DNA of 64,000 bases from positions 72,996,260 to 73,060,259 of the forward strand of contig CM042032.1 in the NCBI GenBank assembly GCA_023525975.1, given 5' to 3'. Below, one piece after another: positions 54,397-64,000 of this stretch (its first letter is position 1; each line of letters opens with the position of its first letter). A model generated the notes under the pieces. That model saw only the letters and a program-made list of their open reading frames with translations. It did not search any database and was not told the origin of the DNA. Both the position numbers and the translations under genes were made by a program. Origin of the DNA: Smallanthus sonchifolius. Taxonomy: Eukaryota; Streptophyta; Magnoliopsida; Asterales; Asteraceae.

Positions 54397-55672
54397 TACT
54401 TTTAATGAAAATGCTTTGTTTAGTACTTTTAAATCATATTTAGTACTTTTAATTCTCATTCCCATTCAACCCTGCTATCAAACTCATATCCATAATGATT
54501 CCTAACTGCTAACCAAACGCCGCCTTGAAGTTTTTAAGTGATGATTTCACCTGTATTGGCATTTCTAAAGCTCTTGTTTCATGATACTATCATGTTTTTA
54601 GTTCAGGAAAGTAGGGAACACCAGACAACCGCCTAAACAAGGTTATATAGATGTTGCCTAATTGAGGTGGATTAGGGTTAGTCTCGCGTGTCTGTTTATT
54701 CTTCAAGTAACTTCCGTTCCAAGTTGTTTCCGTACCAACTTAAACCCTTGGTCAAATATTTCTTACTTTTAATGTTTGTATTAAGAGAGCAGCCCTTTGA
54801 GGCCCTGCAAGGGGCCGCTCACTATATTGGCAACGGGACCCCAACCAAGACATTGCGCCGAGGAGGAGGTATTCCGATGTATTTGTTTGTGTTTACTCTA
54901 TGTTAATAAATTAAGGAATATCATTAAGGAATCATAGTGAATAAATTATCAAACGCTCATAAACATGAACATACCATTAATTTCATTATGAACATAAAAA
55001 ATCTTAATTCATATCAAAATAATGTTGCAGATGATATTTGACAGAGATGAGGATTCATGCATGCAATAGATAGTGGAAATGAAGTTTTGGGTGGTATTAT
55101 GTGAGTAGAACATGTAGCTAAACTTGGCAGAACTGTCTAGTAGTCGATGCGGCCTGTATTAATGTCTGTGTCACCAAAACCGCAGGCTGAAACCATGTTC
55201 GAACGAAACAACTCGTATTAAATAATACAACACATATTGGCTTGGCCCGTATTAAATGTTACGACCCGCATCCCTTCCTACAGTGTGAGGCGGCAAGCGT
55301 ACGTGAGGCGCACTGGAGTTGCATGAGGTGCTCTTTAGGCACCTCTTGTACATAAGCAGTTTTTGTGCATTTGAATATCGTACATGTAGCTTTATAGGTC
55401 GTATATATAGATTATTAATACATCAAATTGTATATAGATATTAGAGTAATTTTCGGTTTGAGTCCTTGTGGTTTGCTCAAATTTACTCTGAGTTCAATAG
55501 TTTCAATTTCATTTTTTGAGTCTTTGTGGTTTCATTTTCGTTTCAATTAAAGTCGGACCTCTAACACCGTTAGGATGATTATGTTAAGTTGTTGTAAATT
55601 GACTAATATACCCTTATTATTAAAAATATAAAAGCTAACCCATCCATATAAAAAACTATACATCTCTAGTCG
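54397..55672. other. Intergenic, no supported gene
   Basis: A short frame at about 54785-54875 (PFEALQGAAHYIGNGTP) has codon-like composition but no family I recognise. Between 55440 and 55600 the sequence GAGTAATTTTCGG, GAGTCCTTGTGGTTT resembles the arms of the foldback element at 2595-3084 and is probably a fragment of that repeat class. A TATA-like stretch occurs just before 55673. Confidence 0.45.
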
Positions 55673-56080
55673 ATGGAGTCAACACCCCTTAAGCTGCTGA
55701 TCTTCCTCGCCCTACATCTGCTGTCATCCGCCTCTACACTCCCCAAACAATCTCTACTCCCCACTAAATCCGGCTACCTCATCGTCAACTCCACCACTGG
55801 CTCCGTAATCTTCTATGCCTTCTACGAAGTCCAAAATCCCAACACCACTCTCTCCCAAACCCTACTTGTCATTTGGCTTCAAGGGGGCCCTTGTTGCTCC
55901 TCCATGACCAGCAACTTCTACGAAATCGGTCCATGGCGAGTGACAGCTTATGTGAAGCAAAACGTCGAACACCTTAAGCTCGAACCCAATCTGGGTTCTT
56001 GGAACAGGATATTCGGCCTTCTTTTTCTCGATAACCAGATCGGAACCTGTTTTAGCATCGCCTCCACACCCGAAGAAATC
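55673..56080 (+). pseudogene. Serine carboxypeptidase-like N-terminal fragment
   Basis: 136 codons match the N-terminus of S10-family serine carboxypeptidase-like proteins (SCPL50-type). They comprise a signal peptide (LLIFLALHLLSSASTLP), LLPTKSGYLIVNSTTGS, IFYAFYEVQNPN and LLVIWLQGGPCCSS (65-77), then NFYEIGPWRVT and LEPNLGSWNRIFGLLFLDNQ. Full proteins are about 430-450 residues with a Ser-Asp-His triad; none of the triad is reached here. The conserved GGPGCSS reads GGPCCSS, and the NPIGTGFS motif reads NQIGTCFS. At 56081 the frame runs into a CT microsatellite and unrelated sequence. It was inactivated by truncation; in an intact gene it would encode a vacuolar or secreted peptidase or acyltransferase relative. 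Confidence 0.8.
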
Positions 56081-56687
56081 ACACTCTCTCTCTCTCTCGC
56101 TCGCTCCCCCGTTCCCTCTCTCGCTCTCTCTCTCTCTCTCTCTCGCTCGAGAAACCTCGACATTGGACTAGAGATCTTATTTAAAAATTGCGCGAGTACG
56201 CGCAACTCGACGGAGGGCGACGATTCCAGTGAGTCTTGTAACACAACTCGAGCCCTGTACAAGACTCGTGCGAGTTGGTCGATTTTCGAGGAATCGTGAA
56301 TCGAAGACACAGGTCGATTTTGTACAAGAAAGTAAACGGTGGCAGAAGCGACGGCTGACGGTGGCGGAAGCGATGGTGGAATGTGGCGAAGGACGGTGGA
56401 AGGGGTGGTCAGGTGGGCGGAGCTGCGTCAAACTGTTATATGTGGAGAGAACTAGTGAAGAAGAAAGATATGAAATAATGGGTTGTCATGATCTTTTAAA
56501 CGAAAACTTAATATTTTATTATTATATTTTCTCTCTTGTTGGATGGATTGACTAAACCCTGTCATATCCTTTTAAATCTGCCATATTTTCTCTTTTTTAT
56601 TATTATATTTCCTCTCTTTGGTTTTCCTTTTGTTTTTTTTATAAATTATTAATTTGTTTTAGTTTTATTACTTGATTATATATATAT
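56081..56687. repeat. CT microsatellite and unassigned sequence
   Basis: CT/CTCG-rich stretches at 56082-56150 form the breakpoint of the carboxypeptidase fragment. The remaining sequence to 56687 has open frames on both strands without any family resemblance. Confidence 0.5.
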
Positions 56688-59611
56688 AGGGGACGTATCA
56701 AATGAAAATCCTGAGTTGTTGTGAAAACCCAAAAACTCATTCTTGTCCACACATCTATTTTCTTTATTTTCTGATTTATTTATATTTTAAAGGGGTATTT
56801 ATGTCATTTTGACACTCTCTCTTTAAACCCTATCTATCTCATCTTCAAGATCTAGATCTGTCACTCCCCCTTTCAATGCTCTCTCTCTACATTTATTCTC
56901 TCTTCAATTACAGATCTCTCACTAAGATCTCACCCACCTCCATTTTCATCTTCTCTACATAAAATCAAAAATCCACATTCCCCTTCTAATTTGTTTCATG
57001 TACTTCAAAGAGAACTAGAGAGAGATGCAAGGAAAGAGAGAATGACGGTGGTGGTTTTTGAAAATATGAAACAAGTACTTCGATCCCCATTTCAATATCA
57101 AGGTTTCTGAAAACGATCAAATCCAATGGAGAACCAGAGCCTCACCACGAGTGGCTAGAGTTCGTCGCCTGTAAGTAGCTGCTCCTCCTCTTGTGTGACT
57201 CTGATTAGGTCAGATTCTTGTGCGACTTCGTGCAGATCTCGCACAAATCTGGTTCGATGGTGTCCCGGTTGTGGGGGGTTGATCTGGTTCGATGGCGTCC
57301 CGGTTGTGGGGGGTTCTATTCTAGCGAGTCTCAAACGGCATCTCATCCGAGAGGGTAACCAAATACTCATCGCGGTTCTGCTTATGGGAGTGGTGAAGGC
57401 TTCGGCCCTGTTTTTTTATAAAATCTGGATCTGGAAACTTTTCTTTGATGAGGAGGACATCATTGACAACAGGTTATTCACTCTTTTCTGGTTTATGTAC
57501 TTTTCCACAATTAAAATACTACTTATTGTGCTTTGGTGAATTTTAGTAGCAGATATATGAATGGATTTAAATTGAATTATGTTTTTTGTGATGAGTAAAT
57601 GATATAATTTTAGGAAATTAGGAATCCCCTTCTTTTTTGATTTTCAGGTACAAGATCTTCAAACGAGATAGACTATAAATTTCGTAAAAGAACAATCTAT
57701 ATCCGATACTTTTACACACCTTTGATTTTCTAAAATAAGTTGTCAAACCCATGTAATTCACCATCTATGTAGGACCCGAATCCCTTACGTGGGTGCACAA
57801 GCACCACACTGTCGCTTGGCAACTTGTTAAAATAAAATTAAAGTTTGATATACAAGTACTGGTTTGAAACTGGATAGGTTGATTTTACAATTGGTTTTGA
57901 TTTTACACATGTGTATTTCAATTTTACACATGTGTATTGTTTCTTTGTTTTGATTTTTTTAACTGTTTATGTGTTTTGTTTTAGTTTTTATTGTTTATTT
58001 ATTTATTATTTGTGTAAGCAGGTTTATCAGCTTTCCATAGGAGCTGTGTGCGGGCTCTCACAGGAGTACGTATTGTCGAAGATGGTCGTCTAAGCTTTCT
58101 GGTTCGTCCATAGACTACTGACCAAACTTATAAATATATATATCGTTTGTATAGATTTGTATTTATACTGGCATGTTCATATTTATATTTTATACTGACC
58201 TGTTTAGATCTGTAAAAACCATATCAGTTTTGTAAAAAATAATAGCCCTTTTATGAGTTTTGAACACATATAAACTGAATTTACACATGTGTAGTTTCAG
58301 TTTACACATGTGTAAACAGGATTCTTTTTAGGTTATTTTTTTTCAATTGATTGTGTATTCGTAATAATCCCCTTGATTTTGAAAATCTACGGTTTAGGGT
58401 TTTGTTTTGGGCATCAATTTGTTGAAATTTTAGAAAGCCCTAATTTGGAATTCAAGTTGTCTTTTTCTTTTAGCATTTGTCATTTGCTCAAGTATTAACC
58501 GAATTTCTATGGAATTAGAAGGCATTTAGATAGTTATCTTATAATTGAAAGTCTCTTTGAACCTTTAGTTTTAATTTCATTTTTGAAATCCATTTTTTTT
58601 CGTTTTAATTTCATTTTGAAATCCATTTCTTTCTACTGCTCCTTGATTTAACTATTTGACTCAAATAATAGCCCAGATCTGTTTTTTGTACATGTGTAAA
58701 CTGAATTTACACATGTGTAAATTTAGTATACACATGTGTAAACCAGGTTTCTTTTTGGGTTAATTTTTTTCAATTGATTGTGTATTCGTAATAATCCCCT
58801 TCATTTCGAAAATCTACGATTTAGGGTTTTGTTTTGGAAATCAATTTGTTGAAAGTTTAGAAAGTCCTAATTTGGATTTTTTTTTCATGATCTGTAATTC
58901 ATTTGAATTTACAAGTTCATATCTGTAAAAACCATATCAGTTTTGTAAAAAATAATAGCCCAGGTCTGAGTTTTACACATTTGTAAACTGAAATTACATA
59001 TGTGTAATTTCTGTTTACACATGTGTAAATTCAGTTTTCACATGTGTAAACCAGTTGAAATACACATGTGTAAATTCAGTTTTCACATGTGTAAACCAGC
59101 TTAAATCTTCATTTCTTCTTCATATTGCTAATGCACAGTTAAATCTACACATTGCAGTCGCTAATCCAAACAGAGAATGAAGAGACGACGATCGATGAAC
59201 CCGCAATGTTCAACTCACTTTTGATTTCAAATCTCGTTTCTTAGGCTAGTGATGTTCAACTCTTTTTTATTTCAGATCTCGTTTCTAATTTGTAAAGATA
59301 TTTATGTATTTTGGATGTATATTTTTTTTCCTGATTTGTATATATATGTGTTCTTGAATTGTTGAGAGAGAGAGAGGGAGAGGGATGGAGGGATTTTTTA
59401 TTATTAGATTTAAACAAAAAAGAAGAAAATAAAGTGAAATTACCTTTTTACCCGCTTATTTAATCTAGACCACAAGTTTTTATATTAAATATATTAAAAA
59501 CAAAGAATTAATTATAGTCACATATTAAAATACTAAGAAATGAATGTGTGATCCATATTGAGTTTAAGGGTTTTCAAAACAACTCAGGGTTTACAACCGT
59601 TACGTCCCCTA
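56688..59611. mobile_element. Large (TA)n-targeting TIR element, family 3 (2.9 kb)
   Basis: The element lies between TA repeats at both ends. It starts AGGGGACGTATCAAATGAAA and ends GTTACGTCCCCT; inverted arms share GGGGACGTA and CTGAGTTGTT..GAAAACCC. The termini resemble those of the small MITEs at 42401, 49196 and 49549. No transposase is recognised. Several gene-like pieces with exon character occur at 57030-57480 and 58020-58090, but none is identifiable. The middle (57900-59100) is dominated by ACACATGTGT palindromes and internal tandem duplication. Confidence 0.7.
57903..59100. repeat. ACACATGTGT palindrome clusters and ~420-bp internal duplication
   Basis: The self-complementary decamer ACACATGTGT occurs at least eight times (57904, 57926, 58283, 58302, 58709, 58730, 59017, 59061 approximately), with variants such as TCACATGTGT between, mostly in pairs about 20 bp apart. 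A longer unit (ATCTGTAAAAACCATATCAG; then CAATTGATTGTGTATTCG; then CGGTTTAGGGTTTTGTTTTG) repeats around 58207, 58340, 58760 and 58920, so a block of roughly 420 bp was duplicated. Confidence 0.75.
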
Positions 59612-60640
59612 TATATATATATATTACGATTTTTAGATGTTTATATTAATGTGTTTTAGGTGTTATAATGTGGTGTTTTAGATGTTTATATTAATGTGTT
59701 TAGGTGTTATAAATGCTTTATATATAATTTATAGATTTATTTTAAACATGTGTGCTTCGCGTACGAAAATCGGTCCGCTTTTGCGCTTTACGCTTTGGAT
59801 TTAGACCTTGTCGTTTCAGTGCGCTTCTCGCTTTTTAAAACCAAGCTAGAGATCGATGATTATGATTATCAATCAAAAGGTGGTGGATAGCGGAGCTAGA
59901 CCACTGCCGAAACCTTTTGCCGGTCACCTGTACCACCACCGGAAACCTCTCTGGACACTTGAAACCATCATCCCCCCTCCGGCCACCTGTACCACCACCA
60001 AAATCTCAAAATCGACCCTCAAATATGGGATTGCTGGTTTGGGTTGGAGAGTTCATTGTCTTCCTCCCATTGAAAGAGGCGGTGGTCGCCGGAGGTTCAT
60101 CGTCTTCCTCACATCTCCACCTTCATCTTCGATTTGGAAGCATCAGAATTTTATTTTGGGTTTGGGTTATTGTTTTGCAGGTTCTGTATAAACCAGGCCA
60201 GAGGACCTTTGCCGTCGCTGAAGGGTGTTGCCGCCTACAATTCCGTCAAACCACCGCAAGTTAAGTCTACGAGCGGGTAGACTCTAACACCTTCCTCACA
60301 ATCTCTTTGATGGTCGCCATCTTATGGGTACGGGTGATCATCTTTGCTGTCGTTGAAGGGTGTTGCCGCCTACGGGCTGTGGTTAGAGAGAGAGAGAGCT
60401 ACAAAGTGTGTGTGTGTATATATAGAGAGAGAGCTGACGTGACGAAGGTTTAAAACAATGAGTAGTGCTAGCCTGGGTCCGAACCCGTTTTATTTATTTT
60501 AGAGTGTATTATTAATATTATTTGTTAGTTGTTTTTAAGTGAGTATTATATATATATATATCTATATATATATTAATATTTGCAAACAACTTAATTTATT
60601 AACTGAAAACATTACACAAGGGAGAATGTCGATACACAAC
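59612..60640. other. Unassigned region with small tandem repeats
   Basis: 59634-59720 holds two copies of a ~52-bp unit (GATGTTTATATTAATGTGTTT). CCGTCGCTGAAGGGTGTTGC (about 60208) recurs imperfectly at about 60347. Overlapping open frames at 59856-60264 encode Pro-, Ser- and His-rich sequence with no family match; they look like composition artefacts. A TA tract lies at 60547-60575. Confidence 0.4.
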
Positions 60641-60686
60641 TTAAAAACAATACAAAATTAATTGTCGATTAAAAGCTCTCAAATTG

Positions 60687-61016
60687 CTAACTTACCAAAC
60701 GGCTTTCCATGAACTCGTGCATATTCAGCACAAGATTTTTCGACAACATTCTGATCGTTATTTGGATCTTCCAATGCGTCCATCTGTCTTCTGTAGTTGT
60801 GTAAAACCTCTCAACCACTAACGATATACTACGCCACCTTGACATTATTTGAGCCTTTGTATGATGCGTATCACCATCAATTTTCTCGTAGAATCTATCC
60901 TTAACGCGATCCCATAATAAATCAGGACCTGATAACTCATCACTTGTAGTCTCGGCCCTAACGTGTACCATCGCAAGGGTCAAGCCGTACTTCTCGTCTT
61001 CGGTCAAAAGTTCATT
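60687..61016 (-). pseudogene. Harbinger-type Myb/SANT-like, NAM-associated protein fragment
   Basis: On the minus strand: LTEDEKYGLTLAMVHVRAET, LLWDRVKDRFYEKIDGDTHH, TKAQIMSRWRSISLVVERFY, then after a frameshift near 60790 the other frame continues RRQMDALEDPNNDQNVVEKS and EYARVHGKPFG, ending at a GT (possible donor) near 60693. This is the trihelix-like domain found in Harbinger-associated and domesticated plant proteins, related to the pseudogene at 6255-7385. The first codon seen is TTG; an ATG just upstream is out of frame. No downstream exon was identified. Broken. Confidence 0.7.
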
Positions 61017-61089
61017 TTTGTGAGTTGAGAGTGTTATAGTGTTATTGTGCGTAAAAATGATGTAAAATGGGTTGTATTTATAGTGTTAT

Positions 61090-61310
61090 TGTGTGTAAAA
61101 AGGGTTAGAACCGTTTGGCAACAATAGGAACCGGTTCCGGAACCGAACTGGATCCGACCCGACTCGACCATAACTGGTTCCACCGGGTATGCTTTTCCAA
61201 CCCTAAAACCGGTTCCGGACCGGTTTAAGTTCCGATCCCTACCTGACAAAAAACAAACCCGGTCCACCGGTTCTTGGGCCCAACCCGGTTTGTGCACCTC
61301 TACACAGAAG
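61090..61310. repeat. GGTTCCGG-rich element end
   Basis: Dense CCGGTTCCGG/AACCGGTT words (61118-61290) end at the right in GGTTTGTGCACCTCTA, whose complement TAGAGGTGCACAAACC resembles a hAT-type terminus. A candidate partner end TAGTGCTAGCCTGGG lies near 60452, which would place the Harbinger-like fragment inside the element. Flanking 8-bp sequences do not match, so the assignment is tentative. Confidence 0.45.
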
Positions 61311-61507
61311 GAACAAGGCAAGGGTGAGAATGTTTTGTTGCCTCCTTACAACCCTACTTACGTGCCTCCTCACGTGATCACTAACCCTCAATCTCGACAA
61401 TGGTTCATTCCTCAACGCATGCGTCCTTCAAAATCCCCTTTCTATAAAGCAAGCACTATTGTACAACTCATATCCACAAGTACAACCCCACAATGCATCC
61501 AAAACAT

Positions 61508-61966
61508 ATGGAGAATAAAACCAGCAAAAATCACCTTCAAGAGGTCTTGTTCGCCGTCGGCACGGCGGTAGTGATCGCGTGTGTGGAACGCGCCGTTGTA
61601 GTGTCGATATTCTAGCAATGGCATGTGTGGGTCTTCCTTGCACTCAACCTCTTGCTAATCGCTATTCTCTTTCCATCTGTTAAATCTCATACCAGTCAAG
61701 AAACCGACAAGAAACAGCTGCCGGCGGCGAATAACCGCCGTGAAGACGTCGTTGACGACGGTGTAAATGCCTTAAATCTGAGTAAAGAATAGAGTAATTT
61801 TGAAGAAGAAGATGATGAAGAAGAAAAATCGTCGAATTTATTATCAAATGAAGAGTTAAATGAGAGAGCAGAAGCTTTCATTTCAAGATTCCGGCAACAG
61901 TATTTGGTTTCCGACATTAAGATCAGTAGAAACCAAACCAAACCAAACCAAACGTACCCAGTATAA
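61508..61966 (+). pseudogene. DUF4408-type small membrane protein, two in-frame stops
   Basis: A single frame of 152 codons plus stop from ATG at 61508 (in-frame ATG also at 61493). It reads EVLFAVGTAVVIACVERAVV, TAG (61613-61615), then WHVWVFLALNLLLIAILFPS, an acidic/basic linker, TAG (61790-61792), and FEEEDDEEEKSSNLLSNEEL, NERAEAFISRFRQQYLVSD. Two hydrophobic segments at the N-terminus and a C-terminal NERAEAFI.RFR motif are characteristic of plant DUF4408/DUF761-like proteins of unknown function. The frame is otherwise intact, so the stops appear to be recent point changes (or sequencing errors). Confidence 0.75.
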
Positions 61967-62058
61967 TCCCACACATAGCTAACGCTATTAGTAGGGTCTG
62001 GGGAAAAAAAGGACACTTTTCTTTAATAAAATGAATAAATGAACCGATTTTATTTAAA

Positions 62059-63219
62059 GACAAATTGGTTTTTAATAATCTAGACTATTACTCATTGGCT
62101 GATAATAATCCAAACTAACAGTTTGGCTAGTGATAATCTCAACTTTCACTTTTGTTGTCAATGGTAGTCTCAACAACAAAATCATCATATATTTACACTC
62201 AATTTACAATCGATTCCCCCTCAATTTCGCTTGTAAGTTTCTCCATGTCATTAAAAATCATAATTTTGAGCGAAAATAAGTGTAAATCGAGTGTAAATTT
62301 ATGATGATTATGCTACGAGAACTGCCATTGACAACAAAAGTGAAAGTTGAGATTATCACCGGCCAAACTGTTAGTTTGGATTATTATCAGTTAATGAGTC
62401 TGTAGAACCAAATACTGATGGCTACAAAATTCTCTAAGTACAAATACTGCTGATCTCAGAGTTTACTGCTGACCAATAAACTGCTGCGGACAAGCTTATC
62501 TGCTGCGGATACTTGTTCTCCTGCTGAAGAACAAATCTGCTGCGGATAGCCTAATCTGCTGAAGACCAAAGTTGCTGCGGATAGGCTTCTCAGCAGCATC
62601 AACACTTGATGCTGATGACAGGCAAATCATCAGCAGCTTTGGATGGTTACATCTTGCTGCTGATCATCTTCTTTGCTGCTGACAGCCTTGTGCCTTGAAG
62701 ACAAATCGTTGCAGCTGACTATCCATACCAAGCGTCACTGACAACTTTCTGCAAAAGCAACTGGCACACTCAAAGCAGAAGGAACCATAATGGCACAACC
62801 AATGACGGACAACAATGCTCTTCTCCAAGAATGCAAGTAATGATGCATAAAGAAGACGCTTCAATAAAGTTAACTAGTTTTAGACTAAACGTGTAATAGT
62901 TAGCTACATACAACAGATCAACGGTCTGTGTTAGATCTGATCCTTAGAATCAAGGGGATGTCTTGATTCTAAGTGAGTATAAATAATGTGTAAACACTTC
63001 ATTGTAAGTGTGCTTTTCGTGCTTTTGATTGAGTTTCAATTGTAATCGTTTATCTGCAAAAGCTTAATATAACAGTGTTCTTAAAAGTATTCTTTCTGCT
63101 TGCTCGATTACACTTGTGTAGTTGTTATTGTTTCCGCCAATTTCAACTAAGAACAGAACCATCTTGTAATTTCTCGATCCTACAGAGTCATAGTTTGGAT
63201 TATGAAAAACCAATTTGCC
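62059..63219. mobile_element. Mutator-like foldback element split by a solo LTR
   Basis: Exact 9-bp target duplication TTATTTAAA (62050-62058 and 63220-63228), the length expected for Mutator-like elements. Ends are GACAAATTGGTTTTTAATAATC and its near-complement at 63198-63219. With the solo LTR (62401-63184) and one GAGTC removed, the two arms (about 62059-62180 and 62290-62400 plus 63190-63219) pair almost completely: TTTCACTTTTGTTGTCAATGG on the left, its complement on the right. No coding sequence. Confidence 0.85.
62401..63184 (+). mobile_element. Solo LTR (784 bp)
   Basis: Begins TGTAG and ends CTACA, flanked by the exact duplication GAGTC (62396-62400 and 63185-63189). No internal region follows, so it is a solo LTR left by recombination between two LTRs. 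It contains CTGCTGCGGATA-type repeats (62460-62600), a TATA-like GTATAAATAATG (about 62979) and a poly(A)-signal-like region near 63060-63070. The strand is inferred from the TATA element. Superfamily not determinable, copia-like by length and ends. Confidence 0.88.
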
Positions 63220-63228
63220 TTATTTAAA

Positions 63229-63690
63229 AAAGGAGTCACCAAGCAGCTCGAAATTTGTTCTTGAATCTGGGTTGGGTCGATCTGAGTATTGGAAAACGGT
63301 CGTAATATGGGTGTATCCGATATCATTTAGTTTGTTTTCTAAGGCTGATGGGAGTGGAGCGTGGAACAGCCGTGGGAAGTGAGGTGGCGGCGTGGAACAC
63401 CACGCCTGTAACATCCATGATTTTATGGCCTAACTTTTAACTTATTTGTTTTTGTAATTATGACACACCATTTCAAACCCGTACTTGTCTAGCGTCTTAT
63501 GTCACATTACTCATTATTTTAACGTGTATCAACCAAAAACTTCAACATTTTAGTTTCATGTTATTTTCTATTAAATATAGGATTATTGGATTTTAATAAT
63601 CCCACCTTTTACCAATTGGCCGATAATAATCCCAACTGAGAATATTCTTACCACTGGTCCCTACTTTCAAACTATTTTTTTACATTGGAC
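63229..63690. other. No gene recognised
   Basis: Unassigned sequence; open frame 63220-63414 on the minus strand has no family match. From about 63587 the sequence (GGATTATTGGATTTTAATAATCCC) resembles foldback element ends and may be the start of the element whose arms are visible at 63692-64000. Confidence 0.4.
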
Positions 63691-63691
63691 C

Positions 63692-64000
63692 CCCCGTTAA
63701 AAAAACTTAACGCCGTTAGAGTTTATATGACGTGGACATCTGCAAACCGCCGGAAAGTCGAGCCAAGCTAACAGTGGTCTCGTGGTGGCTTTTGAAATTG
63801 GCTCTGGTGGTGTTTAACTGGTCTCGTGGGTCCGGAAAGTCCAAACAGAGAAAACGGTGGTGTTTAACGAGACCAGTTAAACACCACCAAAGCCAATTTC
63901 AAAAGCCAACACGAGACCATTGCTAGCTTGGCTCGACTTTCCGGCGGTTTGCAGATGTCCATGTCATATAAACTCTAACGGCGTTAAGTTTTTTTAACGA
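63692..64000. mobile_element. Foldback element, running off the window
   Basis: 63692-63826 and 63866-64000 are near-perfect reverse complements (both contain TTAACGCCGTTAGAGTTTAT, TCTGCAAACCGCCGGAAAGT and GGTGTTTAACTGGTCTCGT). About 40 bp separates the arms at the centre. The open frame at 63732-63926 is a by-product of the palindrome. The right end and target duplication lie beyond 64000. Confidence 0.8.

Noticed and set aside
56688..59611. Captured host gene inside the 2.9-kb element
   Set aside because: Exon-like pieces near 57.4 and 58.05 kb did not match any family I recognise; left unnamed.
59856..60264. Overlapping 111- and 115-codon plus frames
   Set aside because: Pro/Ser/His-rich low-complexity translation in two frames at once, no motif; composition artefact more likely than a gene.
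63732..63926. 64-codon plus frame
   Set aside because: Lies entirely within a palindromic foldback element; no protein features.

Overview
This window is nuclear DNA from a flowering plant, most likely a eudicot of the Asteraceae type. The basis is spliced genes with GT..AG introns, chromovirus (Tekay/Del-like) Ty3-gypsy elements primed by a TGGTATCAGAGC-type initiator-tRNA site, tRNA-headed SINEs and many MITEs. The family assignment is an inference from repeat flavour only. Roughly nine tenths of the window is transposable-element sequence in nested layers. Ordinary genes are confined to about 50.8-56.1 kb, with one broken gene at 61.5 kb.

Layout. 1-0.9 kb: decayed Ty1-copia pol fragment (minus). 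1.5-4.4 kb: a duplicated ~520-bp segment, one copy split by a SINE that itself carries a second, two-headed SINE; a foldback element lies between the copies. 4.4-5.8 kb: short LTR element with gag only and a 5-bp target duplication. 6.0-7.6 kb: broken Harbinger-type accessory gene with candidate terminal inverted repeats. 7.6-41.3 kb: a gypsy nest. An old plus-strand element E and a related LTR C are split by two minus-strand elements. Element A (8421-27489, target duplication GACTT) has its right LTR broken and partly inverted around the remnant of element B, which keeps a 1283-codon open gag-pol frame. Element D (28105-39752, target duplication GTTGA) sits inside E's chromodomain coding region; it carries an internal 2.15-kb tandem duplication and two extra leader ORFs upstream of gag.

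41.3-50.5 kb: MITE field with two hAT-type elements with exact 8-bp duplications, a 721-bp CACTA palindrome, Helitron-like debris, a SINE with a 13-bp duplication, three (TA)n-targeting MITEs and a Tourist-like MITE.

50.8-53.5 kb: the only clearly intact host gene, an eight-exon RsmD-type rRNA guanine-N2 methyltransferase, probably plastid-targeted. It is followed on the same strand by a CLE signalling-peptide exon lacking an ATG (54.1-54.4 kb) and a truncated serine carboxypeptidase-like fragment (55.7-56.1 kb). 56.7-59.6 kb: a 2.9-kb element with the same (TA)n-targeting ends, full of ACACATGTGT palindromes. 60.5-61.3 kb: second broken Harbinger-type gene (minus). 61.5-62.0 kb: DUF4408-type gene with two in-frame stops. 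62.06-63.22 kb: a Mutator-like foldback element split by a complete solo LTR. 63.7-64 kb: another foldback element running off the window.

No bacterial operons, CRISPR arrays, rRNA genes or functional tRNA genes are present. The host genes show no obvious pathway link to one another. The informative biology is in the nesting order and in several unusual element architectures, notably the strictly 20-bp-spaced inverted motif pairs upstream of the TATA box in the LTR of element D.
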